Part shown: positions 1 to 12,539 of the stretch, piece after piece
Position numbering within the stretch: the first letter of the stretch is position 1
Layout of the letters: each line of letters begins with the position of its first letter
Assembly (NCBI GenBank): GCA_964036045.1
Contig: OZ038382.1
Location: 43,602,090-43,666,089, forward strand
From: Eutreptiella sp. 'Long Island Sound 2002'
Lineage: Eukaryota; Euglenozoa; Euglenophyceae; Eutreptiales; Eutreptiaceae
DNA length: 64,000 nucleotides
Direction of reading: 5' to 3'
Program-made: the position numbers and the translations under genes
Notes under the pieces: generated by a model
What the model saw: the letters and a program-made list of their open reading frames with translations, nothing else
The model's database searches: none
What the model was told of the DNA's origin: nothing

Positions 1-715
1 GCCGACACAATATCTCAAAATTGAATTCGGGACTTTCTGTCAAGTTATTGCAGCTCCCCCTTCAGCGTTCCGGGAAGGCATTAGAAGAAAATTTAGAAGG
101 GGCATGTTCCATATTTTTGCGAAAAAGGTTTCATTTTGGTAGGCCACATTTATTGGATTTTCAGGTTGCTGCATGGTGGTTGGCTAGGCTGTACACGTGC
201 TTTCGTAAAGTGGCACCTTTAGCCCTACCCGTTGAAGTTTTCGCTCTGGTCCACTGCCACCACACACCCACACTGCCATTGCACCCCCCGCCACCCCCGC
301 GCGCGCGCGCTCGCTCGCCTCGTCTCGTCAAGCCAAGGCATGGCTGGCTTGGCTTGGCATGGTATGGTATGGCTTGGTGTGAGAGCCAGGTGCTTTCATA
401 ATGAAGTGTGGTGATACTTGCCGACACAATATCTCAAAATTGAATTCGGGACTTTCTGTCAAGTTATTGCAGCTCCCCCTTCAGCGTTCCGGGAAGGCAT
501 TAGAAGAAAATTTAGAAGGGGCATGTTCCATATTTTTGCAAAAAAGTTTCATTTTGGTACGCCACATTTATTGGATTTTCAGGTTGCTGCGTGGTGGTTG
601 GCTAGGCTGTACGCGTGCTTTCGTAAAGTGGCACCTTTGGCCCTACCCGTTGAAGTTTTCGCTCTGGTCCACTGCCACCACACACCCACACTGCCATTGC
701 ACCCCCCGCCACCCC

Positions 716-728
716 CGCGCGCGCGCGC
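716..728. repeat. Alternating CG tract present once per monomer
   Basis: Thirteen bases of strictly alternating C and G sit after a C-run in the representative monomer. The same tract recurs about every 418 bp through the window. Length and interruptions vary: shortened in the unit at 3764, extended in the unit at 9614, and interrupted by A or T in units near 1141, 26220, 59603 and 61275. Alternating CG is the classical Z-DNA-prone sequence. Any structural role is inference. Confidence 0.8.
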
Positions 729-746
729 TCGCTCGCCTCGTCTCGT

Positions 747-774
747 CAAGCCAAGGCATGGCTGGCTTGGCTTG
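747..774. repeat. 9-bp inverted repeat in the satellite monomer
   Basis: The arms caagccaag (747-755) and cttggcttg (766-774) are perfect complements around a 10-base loop. Most monomers keep them. Some units change the arm (for example gtccagcc near 19137 and 21227, gtcaaacc near 22482), which weakens the stem. It could be a hairpin or a dyad protein-binding site. No known centromere-protein box is recognised in it. Confidence 0.6.
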
Positions 775-1255
775 GCATGGTATGGTATGGCTTGGTGTGA
801 GAGCCAGGTGCTTTCATAATGAAGTGTGGTGATACTTGCCGACACAATATCTCAAAATTGAATTCGGGACTTTCTGTCAAGTTATTGCAGCTCCCCCTTC
901 AGCGTTCCGGGAAGGCATTAGAAGAAAATTTAGAAGGGGCATGTCCCATATTTTTGCAAAAAAGTTTCATTTTGGTACGCCACATTTATTGGATTTTCAG
1001 GTTGCTGCGTGGTGGTTGGCTAGGCTGTACACGTGCTTTCGTAAAGTGGCACCTTTCGCCCTACCGGTTGAAGTTTTCGCTCTGGTCCACTGCCACCACA
1101 CACCCACACTGCCATTGCACCCCCCGCCACCCCCGCGCGCACGCGCTCGCTCGCCTCGTCTCGTCAAGCCAAGGCATGGCTGGCTTGGCTTGGCATGGTA
1201 TGGTATGGCTTGGTGTGAGAGCCAGGTGCTTTCATAATGAAGTGTGGTGATACTT

Positions 1256-2927
1256 GCCGACACAATATCTCAAAATTGAATTCGGGACTTTCTGTCAAGT
1301 TATTGCAGCTCCCCCTTCAGCGTTCCGGGAAGGCATTAGAAGAAAATTTAGAAGGGGCATGTTCCATATTTTTGCAAAAATGTTTCATTTTGGTACGCCA
1401 CATTTATTGGATTTTCAGGTTGCTGCGTGGTGGTTGGCTAGGCTGTACGCGTGCTTTCGTAAAGTGGCACCTTTGGCCCTACCCGTTGAAGTTTTCGCTC
1501 TGGTCCACTGCCACCACACACCCACACTGCCATTGCACCCCCGGCCACCCCCGCGCGCGCGCGCTCGCTCGCCTCGTCTCGTCAAGCCAAGGCATGGCTG
1601 GCTTGGCTTGGCATAGTATGATATGGCTTGGTGTGAGAGCCAGGTGCTTTCATAATGAAGTGTGGTGATACTTGCCGACACAATATCTCAAAATTGAATT
1701 CGGGACTTTCTGTCAAGTTATTGCAGCTCCCCCTTCAGCGTTCCGAGAAGGCATTAGAAGAAAATTTAGAAGGGGCATGTTCCATATTTTTGCAAAAAAG
1801 GTTCATTTTGGTACGCCACATTTATTGGATTTTCAGGTTGCTGCGTGGTGGTTGGCTAGGCTGTACGCGTGCTTTCGTAAAGTGGCACCTTTGGCCCTAC
1901 CCGTTGAAGTTTTCGCTCTGGTCCACTGCCACCACACACCCACACTGCCATTGCACCCCCCGCCACCCCCGCGCGCGCGCGCTCGCTCGCCTCGTCTCGT
2001 CAAGCCAAGGCATGGCTGGCTTGGCTTGGCATGGTATGGTATGGCTTGGTGTGAGAGCCAGGTGCTTTCATAATGAAGTGTGGTGATACTTGCCGACACA
2101 ATATCTCAAAATTGAATTCGGGACTTTCTGTCAAGTTATTGCAGCTCCCCCTTCAGCGTTCCGGGAAGGCATTAGAAGAAAATTTAGAAGGGGCATGTTC
2201 CATATTTTTGCAAAAATGTTTCATTTTGGTACGCCACATTTATTGGATTTTCAGGTTGCTGCGTGGTGGTTGGCTAGGCTGTACGCGTGCTTTCGTAAAG
2301 TGGCACCTTTGGCCCTACCCGTTGAAGTTTTCGCTCTGGTCCACTGCCACCACACACCCACACTGCCATTGCACCCCCGGCCACCCCCGCGCGCGCGCGC
2401 TCGCTCGCCTCGTCTCGTCAAGCCAAGGCATGGCTGGCTTGGCTTGGCATAGTATGATATGGCTTGGTGTGAGAGCCAGGTGCTTTCATAATGAAGTGTG
2501 GTGATACTTGCCGACACAATATCTCAAAATTGAATTCGGGACTTTCTGTCAAGTTATTGCAGCTCCCCCTTCAGCGTTCCGAGAAGGCATTAGAAGAAAA
2601 TTTAGAAGGGGCATGTTCCATATTTTTGCAAAAAAGGTTCATTTTGGTACGCCACATTTATTGGATTTTCAGGTTGCTGCGTGGTGGTTGGCTAGGCTGT
2701 ACGCGTGCTTTCGTAAAGTGGCACCTTTGGCCCTACCCGTTGAAGTTTTCGCTCTGGTCCACTGCCACCACACACCCACACTGCCATTGCACCCCCCGCC
2801 ACCCCCGCGCGCGCGCGCTCGCTCGCCTCGTCTCGTCAAGCCAAGGCATGGCTGGCTTGGCTTGGCATGGTATGGTATGGCTTGGTGTGAGAGCCAGGTG
2901 CTTTCATAATGAAGTGTGGTGATACTT
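1256..2927. repeat. Tandem duplication of a two-monomer block (836 bp x 2)
   Basis: Units at 1256 and 2092 share rare variants: tgcaaaaatgtttc, a cccccggcc change, and gcatagtatgatatgg. Units at 1674 and 2510 share gttccgagaagg and aaaaaaggttcatt. The translated frames of each pair are identical, so 1256-2091 and 2092-2927 look like direct copies of one dimer. This is a recent unequal exchange or amplification event. Confidence 0.88.
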
Positions 2928-5900
2928 GCCGACACAATATCTCAAAATTGAATTCGGGACTTTCTGTCAAGTTATCGCAGCTCCCCCTTCAGCGTTCCGG
3001 GGAGGCATTAGAAGAAAATTTAGAAGGGGCATGTTCCATATTTTTGCAAAAAAGTTTCATTTTGGTACGCCACATTTATTGGATTTTCAGGTTGCTGCGT
3101 GGTGGTTGGCTAGGCTGTACGCGTGCTTTCGTAAAGTGGCACCTTTGGCCCTACCCGTTGAAGTTTTCGCTCTGGTCCACTGCCACCACACACCCACACT
3201 GCCATTGCACCCCCCGCCACCCCCGCGCGCGCGCGCTCGCTCGCCTCGTCTCGTCAAGCCAAGGCATGGCTGGCTTGGCTTGGCATGGTATGCTATGGCT
3301 TGGTGTGAGAGCCAGGTGCTTTCATAATGAAGTGTGGTGATACTTGCCGACACAATATCTCAAAATTGAACTCGGGACTTTCTGTCAAGTTATTGCAGCT
3401 CCCCCTTCAGCGTTCCCAGAAGGCATTAGAAGAAAATTTAGAAGGGGCATGTTCCATATTTTTGCAAAAAAGTTTCATTTTGGTACGCCACATTTATTGG
3501 ATTTTCAGGTTGCTGCGTGGTGGTTGGCTAGGCTGTACGCGTGCTTTCGTAAAGTGGCACCTTTGGCCCTACCCGTTGAAGTTTCCGCTCTGGTCCACTG
3601 CCACCACACACCCACACTGCCATTGCACCCCCCGCCACCCCCGCGCGCGCGCGCTCGCTCGCCTCGTCTCGTCAAGCCAAGGCATGGCTGGCTTGGCTTG
3701 GCATGGTATGGTATGGCTTGGTGTGAGAGCCAGGTGCTTTCATAATGAAGTGTGGTGATACTTGCCGACACAATATCTCAAAATTGAATTCGGGACTTTC
3801 TGTCAAGTTATTGCAGCTCCCCCTTCAGCGTTCCGGGAAGGCATTAGAAGAAAATTTAGAAGGGGCATGTTCCATATTTTTGCAAAAAAGTTTCATTTTG
3901 GTACGCCACATTTATTGGATTTTCAGGTTGCTGCGTGGTGGTTGGCTAGGCTGTACGCGTGCTTTCGTAAAGTGGCACCTTTCGCCCTACCCGTTGAAGT
4001 TTTCGCTCTGGTCCACTGCCACCACACACCCACACTGCCATTGCACCCCCCGCCACCCCGGCGCGCGCGCTCGCTCGCCTCGTCTCGTCAAGCCAAGGCA
4101 TGGCTGGCTTGGCTTGGCATGGTATGGTATGGCTTGGTGTGAGAGCCAGGTGCTTTCATAATGAAGTGTGGTGATACTTGCCGACACAATATCTCAAAAT
4201 TGAATTCGGGACTTTCTGTCAAGTTATTGCAGCTCCCCCTTCAGCGTTCCGGGAAGGCATTAGAAGAAAATTTAGAAGGGGCATGTTCCATATTTTTGCA
4301 AAAAAGTTTCATTTTGGTACGCCACATTTATTGGATTTTCAGGTTGCTGCGTGGTGGTTGGCTAGGCTGTACGCGTGCTTTCGTAAAGTGGCACCTTTGG
4401 CCCTACCCGTTGAAGTTTTCGCTCTGGTCCACTGCCACCACACATCCACACTGCCATTGCACCCCCCGCCACCCCCGCGCGCGCGCGCTCGCTCGCCTCA
4501 TCTCGTCAAGCCAAGGCATGGCTGGCTTGGCTTGGCATGGTATGGTATGGCTTGGTGTGAGAGCCAGGTGCTTTCATAATGAAGTGTGGTGATACTTGCC
4601 GACACAATATCTCAAAATTGAATTCGGGACTTTCTGTCAAGTTATTGCAGCTCCCCCTTCAGCGTTCCGAGAAGGCATTAGAAGAAAATTTAGAAGGGGC
4701 ATGTTCCATATTTTTGCAAAAAAGTTTCATTTCGGTACGCCACATTTATTGAATTTTCAGGTTGCTGCGTGGTGGTTGGCTAGGCTGTACGCGTGCTTTC
4801 GTAAAGTGGCACCTTTGGCCCTACCCGTTGAAGTTTTCGCTCTGGTCCACTGCCACCACACACCCACACTGCCATTGCACCCCCCGCCACCCCCGCGCGC
4901 GCGCGCTCGCTCGCCTCGTCTCGTCAAGCCAAGGCATGGCTGGCTTGGCTTGGCATGGTATGGTATGGCTTGGTGTGAGAGCCAGGTGCTTTCATAATGA
5001 AGTGTGGTGATACTTGCCGACACAATATCTCAAAATTGAATTCGGGACTTTCTGTCAAGTTATTGCAGCTCCCCCTTCAGCGTTCCGGGAAGGCATTAGA
5101 AGAAAATTTAGAAGGGGCATGTTCCATATTTTTGCAAAAAAGTTTCATTTTGGTACGCCACATTTATTGGATTTTCAGGTTGCTGCGTGGTGGTTGGCTA
5201 GGCTGTACGCGTGTTTTCGTAAAGTGGCACCTTTGGCCCTACCCGTCGAAGTTTTCGCTCTGGTCCACTGCCACCACACACCCACACTGCCATTGCACCC
5301 CCCGCCACCCCCGCGCGCGCGCGCTCGCTCGCCTCGTCTCGTCAAGCCAAGGCATGGCTGGCTTGGCTTGGCATGGTATGGTATGGCTTGGTGTGAGAGC
5401 CAGGTGCTTTCATAATGAAGTGTGGTGATACTTGCCGACATAATATCTCAAAATTGAATTCGGGACTTTCTGTCAAGTTATTGCAGCTCCCCCTTCAGCG
5501 TTCCGGGAAGGCATTAGAAGAAAATTGTGAAGGGGCATGTTCCATATTTTTGCAAAAAAGTTTCATTTTGGTACGCCACATTTATTGGATTTTCAGGTTG
5601 CTGCGTGGTGGTTGGCTAGGCTGTACGCGTGCTTTCGTAAAGTGGCACCTTTGGCCCTACCCGTTGAAGTTTCCGCTCTGGTCCACTGCCACCACACACC
5701 AACACTGCCATTGCACCCCCCGCCACCCCCGCGCGCGCGCGCTCGCTCGCCTCGTCTCGTCAAGCCAAGGCATGGCTGGCTTGGCTTGGCATGGTATGGT
5801 ATGGCTTGGTGTGAGAGCCAGGTGCTTTCATAATGAAGTGTGGTGATACTTGCCGACACAATATCTCAAAATTGAATTCGGGACTTTCTGTCAAGTTATT

Positions 5901-8900
5901 GCAGCTCCCCCTTCAGCGTTCCGGAAAGGCATTAGAAGAAAATTTAGAAGGGGCATGTTCCATATTTTTCCAAAAAAGTTTCATTTTGGTACGCCACATT
6001 TATTGGATTTTCAGGTTGCTGCGTGGTGGTTGGCTAGGCTGTACGCGTGCTTTCGTAAAGTGGCACCTTTCGCCCTACCCGTTGAAGTTTTCGCTCTGGT
6101 CCACTGCCACCACACACCCACACTGCCATTGCACCCCCCGCCACCCCCGCGCGCGCGCGCTCGCTCGCCTCGTCTCGTCAAGCCAAGGCATGGCTGGCTT
6201 GGCTTGGCATGGTATGGTATGGCTTGGTGTGAGAGCCAGGTGCTTTCATAATGAAGTGTGGTGATACTTGCCGACACAATATCTCAAAATTGAATTCGGG
6301 ACTTTCTGTCAAGTTATTGCAGCTCCCCCTTCAGCGTTCGGGGAAGGCATTAGAAGAAAATTTAGAAGGGGCATGTTCCATATTTTTGCAAAAAAGTTTC
6401 ATTTTGGTACGCCACATTTATTGGATTTTCAGGTTGCTGCGTGGTGGTTGGCTAGGCTGTACGCGTGCTTTCGTAAAGTGGCACCTTTCGCCCTACCCGT
6501 TGAAGTTTTCGCTCTGGTCCACTGCCACCACACACCCACACTGCCATTGCACCCCCCGCCACCCCCGCGCGCGAGCGCTCGCTCGCCTCGTCTCGTCAAG
6601 CCAAGGCATGGCTGGCTTGGCTTGGCATGGTATGGTATGGCTTGGTGTGAGAGCCAGGTGCTTTCATAATGAAGTGTGGTGATACTTGCCGACACAATAT
6701 CTCAAAATTGAATTCGGGACTTTCTGTCAAGTTATTGCAGCTCCCCCTTCAGCGTTCCGGGAAGGCATTAGAAGAAAATTTAGAAGGGGCATGTTCCATA
6801 TTTTTGCATAAAAGTTTCCTTTTGGTACGCCACATTTATTGGATTTTCAGGTTGCTGCGTGGTGGTTGGCTAGGCTGTACGCGTGCTTTCGTAAAGTGGC
6901 ACCTTTGGCCCTACCCGTTGAAGTTTTCGCTCTGGTCCACTGCCACCACACACCCACACTGCCATTGCACCCCCCGCCACCCCCGCGCGCGCACGCTCGC
7001 TCGCCTCGTCTCGTCAAGCCAAGGCATGGCTGGCTTGGCTTGGCATGGTATGGTATGGCTTGGTGTGAGAGCCAGGTGCTTTCATAATGAAGTGTGGTGA
7101 TACTTGCCGACACAATATCTCAAAATTGAATTCGGGACCTTCTGTCAAGTTATTGCAGCTCCCCCTTCAGCGTTCCGGGAAGGCATTAGAAGAAAATTTA
7201 GAAGGGGCATGTTCCATATTTTTGCAAAAAAGTTTCATTTTGGTACGCCACATTTATTGGATTTTCAGGTTGCTGCGTGGTGGTTGGCTAGGCTGTACGC
7301 GTGCTTTCGTAAAGTGGCACCTTTCGCCCTACCCGTTGAAGTTTTCGCTCTGGTCCACTGCCACCACACACCCACACTGCCATTGCAGCCCCCGCCACCC
7401 CCGCGCGCGCGCGCTCGCTCGCCTCGTCTCGTCAAGCCAAGGCATGGCTGGCTTGGCTTGGCATGGTATGGTATGGCTTGGTGTGAGAGCCAGGTGCTTT
7501 CATAATGAAGTGTGGTGATACTTGCCGACACAATATCTCAAAATTGAATTCGGGACTTTCTGTCAAGTTATTGCAGCTCCCCCTTCAGCGTTCCGGGAAG
7601 GCATTAGAAGAAAATTTAGAAGGGGCATGTTCCATATTTTTGCAAAAAAGTTTCATTTTGGTACGCCACATTTATTGGATTTTCAGGTTGCTGCGTGGTG
7701 GTTGGCTAGGCTGTACGCGTGCTTTCGTAAAGTGGCACCTTTTGCCCTACCCGTTGAAGTTTTCGCTCTGGTCCACTGCCACCACACACCCACACTGCCA
7801 TTGCACCCCCCGCCACCCCCGCGCGCGCGCGGTCGCTCGCCTCGTCTCGTCAAGCCAAGGCATGGCTGGCCTGGCTTGGCATGGTATGGTATGGCTTGGT
7901 GTGAGAGCCAGGTGCTTTCATAATGAAGTGTGGTGATACTTGCCGACACAATATCTCAAAATTGAATTCGGGACTTTCTGTCAAGTTATTGCAGCTCCCC
8001 CTTCAGCGTTCCGGGAAGGCATTAGAAGAAAATTTAGAAGGGGCATGTTCCATATTTTTGCAAAAAAGTTTAATTTTCGTACGCCACATTTATTGGATTT
8101 TCAGGTTGCTGCGTGGTGGTTGGCTAGGCTGTACGCGTGCTTTCGTAAAGTGGCACCTTTCGCCCTACCCGTTGAAGTTTTCGCTCTGGTCCACTGCCAC
8201 CACACACCCACACTGCCATTGCACCCCCCGCCACCCCCGCGCGCGCGCGCTCGCTCGCCTCGTCTCGTCAAGCCAAGGCATGGCTGGCTTGGCTTGGCAT
8301 GGTATGGTATGGCTTGGTGTGAGAGCCAGGTGCTTTCATAATGAAGTGTGGTGATGCTTGCCTACACAATATCTCAAAATTGAATTCGGGACTTTCTGTC
8401 AAGTTATTGCAGCTCCCCCTTCAGCGTTCCGGGAAGGCATTAGAAGAAAATTTAGAAGGGGCATGTTCCATATTTTTGCAAAAAAGTTTCATTTTGGTAC
8501 GCCACATTTATTGGATTTTCAGGTTGCTGCGTGGTGGTTGGCTAGGCTGTACGCGTGCTTTCGTAAAGTGGCACCTTTGGCCCTACCCGTTGAAGTTTTC
8601 GCTCTGGTCCACTGCCACCACACACCCACACTGCCATTGCACCCCCCGCCACCCCCGCGCGCGCGCGCTCGCTTGCCTCGTCTCGTCAAGCCAAGGCATG
8701 GCTGGCTTGGCTTGGCATGGTATGGTATGGCTTGGTGTGAGAGCCAGGTGCTTTCATAATGAAGTGTGGTGATACTTGCCGACACAATATCTCAAAATTG
8801 AATTCGGGACTTTCTGTCAAGTTATTGCAGCTCCCCCTTCAGCGTTCCGGGAAGGCATTAGAAGAAAATTTAGAAGGGGCATGTTCCATATTTTTGCAAA

Positions 8901-10867
8901 AAAGTTTCATTTTGGTACGCCACATTTATTGGATTTTCAGGTTGCTGCGTGGTGGTTGGCTAGGCTGTACGCGTGCTTTCGTAAAGTGGCACATTTGGCC
9001 CTACCCGTTGAAGTTTTCGCTCTGGTCCACTGCCACCACACACCCACACTGCCATTGCACCCCCCGCCACCCCCGCGCGCGCGCGCTCGCTCGCCTCGTC
9101 TCGTCAAGCCAAGGCATGGCTGGCTTGGCTTGGCATGGTATGGTATGGCTTGGTCTGAGAGCCAGGTGCTTTCATAATGAAGTGTGGTGATACTTGCCGA
9201 CACAATATCTCAAAATTGAATTCGGGACTTTCTGTCAAGTTATTGCAGCTCCCCCTTCAGCGTTCCGGGAAGGCATTAGAAGAAAATTTAGAAGGGGCAT
9301 GTTCCATATTTTTGCAAAAAAGTTTCATTTTGGTACGCCACATTTTTTGGATTTTCAGGTTGCTGCGTGGTGGTTGGCTAGGCTGTACGCGTGCTTTCGT
9401 AAAGTGGCACCTTTCGCCCTACCCGTTGAAGTTTTCGCTCTGGTCCACTGCCACCACACACCCACACTGCCATTGCACCCCCCGCCACCCCCGCGCGCGC
9501 GCGCTCGCTCGCCTCGTCTCGTCAAGCCAAGGCATGGCTGGCTTGGCTTGGCATGGTATGGTATGGCTTGGTGTGAGAGCCAGGTGCTTTCATAATGAAG
9601 TGTGGTGATACTTGCCGACACAATATCTCAAAATTGGATTCGGGACTTTCTGTCAAGTTATTGCAGCTCCCCCTTCAGCGTTCCGGGAAGGCATTAGAAG
9701 AAAAATTAGAAGGGGCATGTTCCATATTTTTGCAAAAAAGTTTCATTTTGGTACGCCACATTTATTGGATTTTCAGGTTGCTGCGTGGTGGTTGGCTAGG
9801 CTGTACGCGTGCTTTCGTAAAGTGGCACCTTTGGCCCTACCCGTTGAAGTTTTCGCTCTGGTCCACTGCCACCACACACCCACACTGCCATTGCACCCCC
9901 CGCCACCCCCGCGCGCGCGCGCGCGCTCGCCTCGTCTCGTCAAGCCAAGGCATGGCTGGCTTGGCTTGGCATGGTATGGTATGGCTTGGTGTGAGAGCCA
10001 GGTGCTTTCATAATGAAGTGTGGTGATACTTGCCGACACAATATCTCAAAATTGAATTCGGGACTTTCTGTCAAGTTATTGCAGCTCCCCCTTCAGCGTT
10101 CCGGGAAGGCATTAGAAGAAAATTTAGAAGGGGCATGTTCCATATTTTTGCAAAAAAGTTTCATTTTGGTACGCCACATTTATTGGATTTTCAGGTTGCT
10201 GCGTGGTGGTTGGCTAGGCTGTACGCGTGCTTTCGTAAAGTGGCACCTTTCGCCCTACCCGTTGAAGTTTTCGATCTGGTCCACTGCCACCACACACCCA
10301 CACTGCCATTGCACCCCCCGCCACCCCCGCGCGCGCGCGCTCGCTCGCCTCGTCTCGTCAAGCCAAGGCATGGCTGGCTTGGCTTGGCATGGTATGGTAT
10401 GGCTTGGTGTGAGAGCCAGGTGCTTTCATAATGAAGTGTGGTGATACTTGCCGACACAATATCTCAAAATTGAATTCGGGACTTTCTGTCAAGTTATTGC
10501 AGCTCCCCCTTCAGCGTTCCGGGAAGGCATTAGAAGAAAATTTAGAAGGGGCATGTTCCATATTTTTGCAAAAAAGTTTAATTTTCGTACGCCACATTTA
10601 TTGGATTTTCAGGTTGCTGCGTGGTGGTTGGCTAGGCTGTACGCGTGCTTTCGTAAAGTGGCACCTTTCGCCCTACCCGTTGAAGTTTTCGCTCTGGTCC
10701 ACTGCCACCACACACCCACACTGCCATTGCACCCCCCGCCACCCCCGCGCGCGCGCGCTCGCTCGCCTCGTCTCGTCAAGCCAAGGCATGGCTGGCTTGG
10801 CTTGGCATGGTATGGTATGGCTTGGTGTGAGAGCCAGGTGCTTTCATAATGAAGTGTGGTGATACTT

Positions 10868-12539
10868 GCCGACACAATATCTCAAAATTGAATCCGGGAC
10901 TTTCTGTCAAGTTATTGCAGCTCCCCCTTCAGCGTTCCGGGAAGGCATTAGAAGAAAATTTAGAAGGGGCATGTTCCATATTTTTGCAAAAAAGGTTCAT
11001 TTTGGTACGCCACATTTATTGGCTTTTCAGGTTGCTGCGTGGTGGTTGGCTAGGCTGTACGCGTGCTTTCGTAAAGTGGCACCTTTCGCCCTACCCATTG
11101 AAGTTTTCGCTCTGGTCCACTGCCACCACACACCCACACTGCCATTGCACCCCCCGCCACCCCCGCGCGCGCGCGCTCGCTCGCCTCGTCTCGTCAAGCC
11201 AAGGCATGGCTGGCTTGGCTTGGCATGGTATGGTATGGCTTGGTGTGAGAGCCAGGTGCTTTCATAATGAAGTGTGGTGATACTTGCCGACACAATATCT
11301 CAAAATTGAATTCGGGACTTTCTGTCAAGTTATTGCAGCTCCCCCTTCAGCGTTCCGGGAAGGCATTAGAAGAAAATTTAGAAGGGGCATGTTCCATATT
11401 TTTGCAAAAAAGATTTATTTTGGTACGCCACATTTATTGGATTTTCAGGTTGCTGCGTGGTGGTTGGCTAGGCTGTACGCGTGCTTTCGTAAAGTGGCAC
11501 CTTTCGCCCTACCCGTTGAAGTTTTCGCTCTGGTCCACTGCCACCACACACCCACACTGCCATTGCACCCCCCGCCACCCCCGCGCGCGCGCGCTCGCTC
11601 GCCTCGTCTCGTCAAGCCAAGGCATGGCTGGCTTGGCTTGGCATGGTATGGTATGGCTTGGTGTGAGAGCCAGGTGCTTTCATAATGAAGTGTGGTGATA
11701 CTTGCCGACACAATATCTCAAAATTGAATCCGGGACTTTCTGTCAAGTTATTGCAGCTCCCCCTTCAGCGTTCCGGGAAGGCATTAGAAGAAAATTTAGA
11801 AGGGGCATGTTCCATATTTTTGCAAAAAAGGTTCATTTTGGTACGCCACATTTATTGGCTTTTCAGGTTGCTGCGTGGTGGTTGGCTAGGCTGTACGCGT
11901 GCTTTCGTAAAGTGGCACCTTTCGCCCTACCCATTGAAGTTTTCGCTCTGGTCCACTGCCACCACACACCCACACTGCCATTGCACCCCCCGCCACCCCC
12001 GCGCGCGCGCGCTCGCTCGCCTCGTCTCGTCAAGCCAAGGCATGGCTGGCTTGGCTTGGCATGGTATGGTATGGCTTGGTGTGAGAGCCAGGTGCTTTCA
12101 TAATGAAGTGTGGTGATACTTGCCGACACAATATCTCAAAATTGAATTCGGGACTTTCTGTCAAGTTATTGCAGCTCCCCCTTCAGCGTTCCGGGAAGGC
12201 ATTAGAAGAAAATTTAGAAGGGGCATGTTCCATATTTTTGCAAAAAAGATTTATTTTGGTACGCCACATTTATTGGATTTTCAGGTTGCTGCGTGGTGGT
12301 TGGCTAGGCTGTACGCGTGCTTTCGTAAAGTGGCACCTTTCGCCCTACCCGTTGAAGTTTTCGCTCTGGTCCACTGCCACCACACACCCACACTGCCATT
12401 GCACCCCCCGCCACCCCCGCGCGCGCGCGCTCGCTCGCCTCGTCTCGTCAAGCCAAGGCATGGCTGGCTTGGCTTGGCATGGTATGGTATGGCTTGGTGT
12501 GAGAGCCAGGTGCTTTCATAATGAAGTGTGGTGATACTT
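10868..12539. repeat. Second tandem duplication of a two-monomer block (836 bp x 2)
   Basis: Units at 10868 and 11704 share gaatccggg, aaaaaaggttcatt, attggcttttc and ctacccattgaag. Units at 11286 and 12122 share aaaaaagatttatttt. The two 836-bp copies look identical in every frame compared. This is independent of the dimer duplication near 1.3-2.9 kb. Confidence 0.88.

Larger units (their letters stand above)
420..837. repeat. Representative satellite monomer and its internal parts
   Basis: One full unit, used to describe the internal structure shared by the array. The AT-rich first third holds a GAATTC site near 440, which is lost in units reading gaatcc or gaactc. The middle holds tacgcgtgc near 610, the site of the CpG variant. 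A C-rich stretch at about 675-716 leads into an alternating CG run at 716-728, followed by ctcgctcgcctcgtctcg. A 9-bp perfect inverted repeat (caagccaag / cttggcttg, 10-base loop) lies at 747-774. It overlaps a low-complexity run built from tggc, ttgg and tatgg to about 796. A 5-bp inverted repeat tggct/agcca follows near 788-806. Confidence 0.85.
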
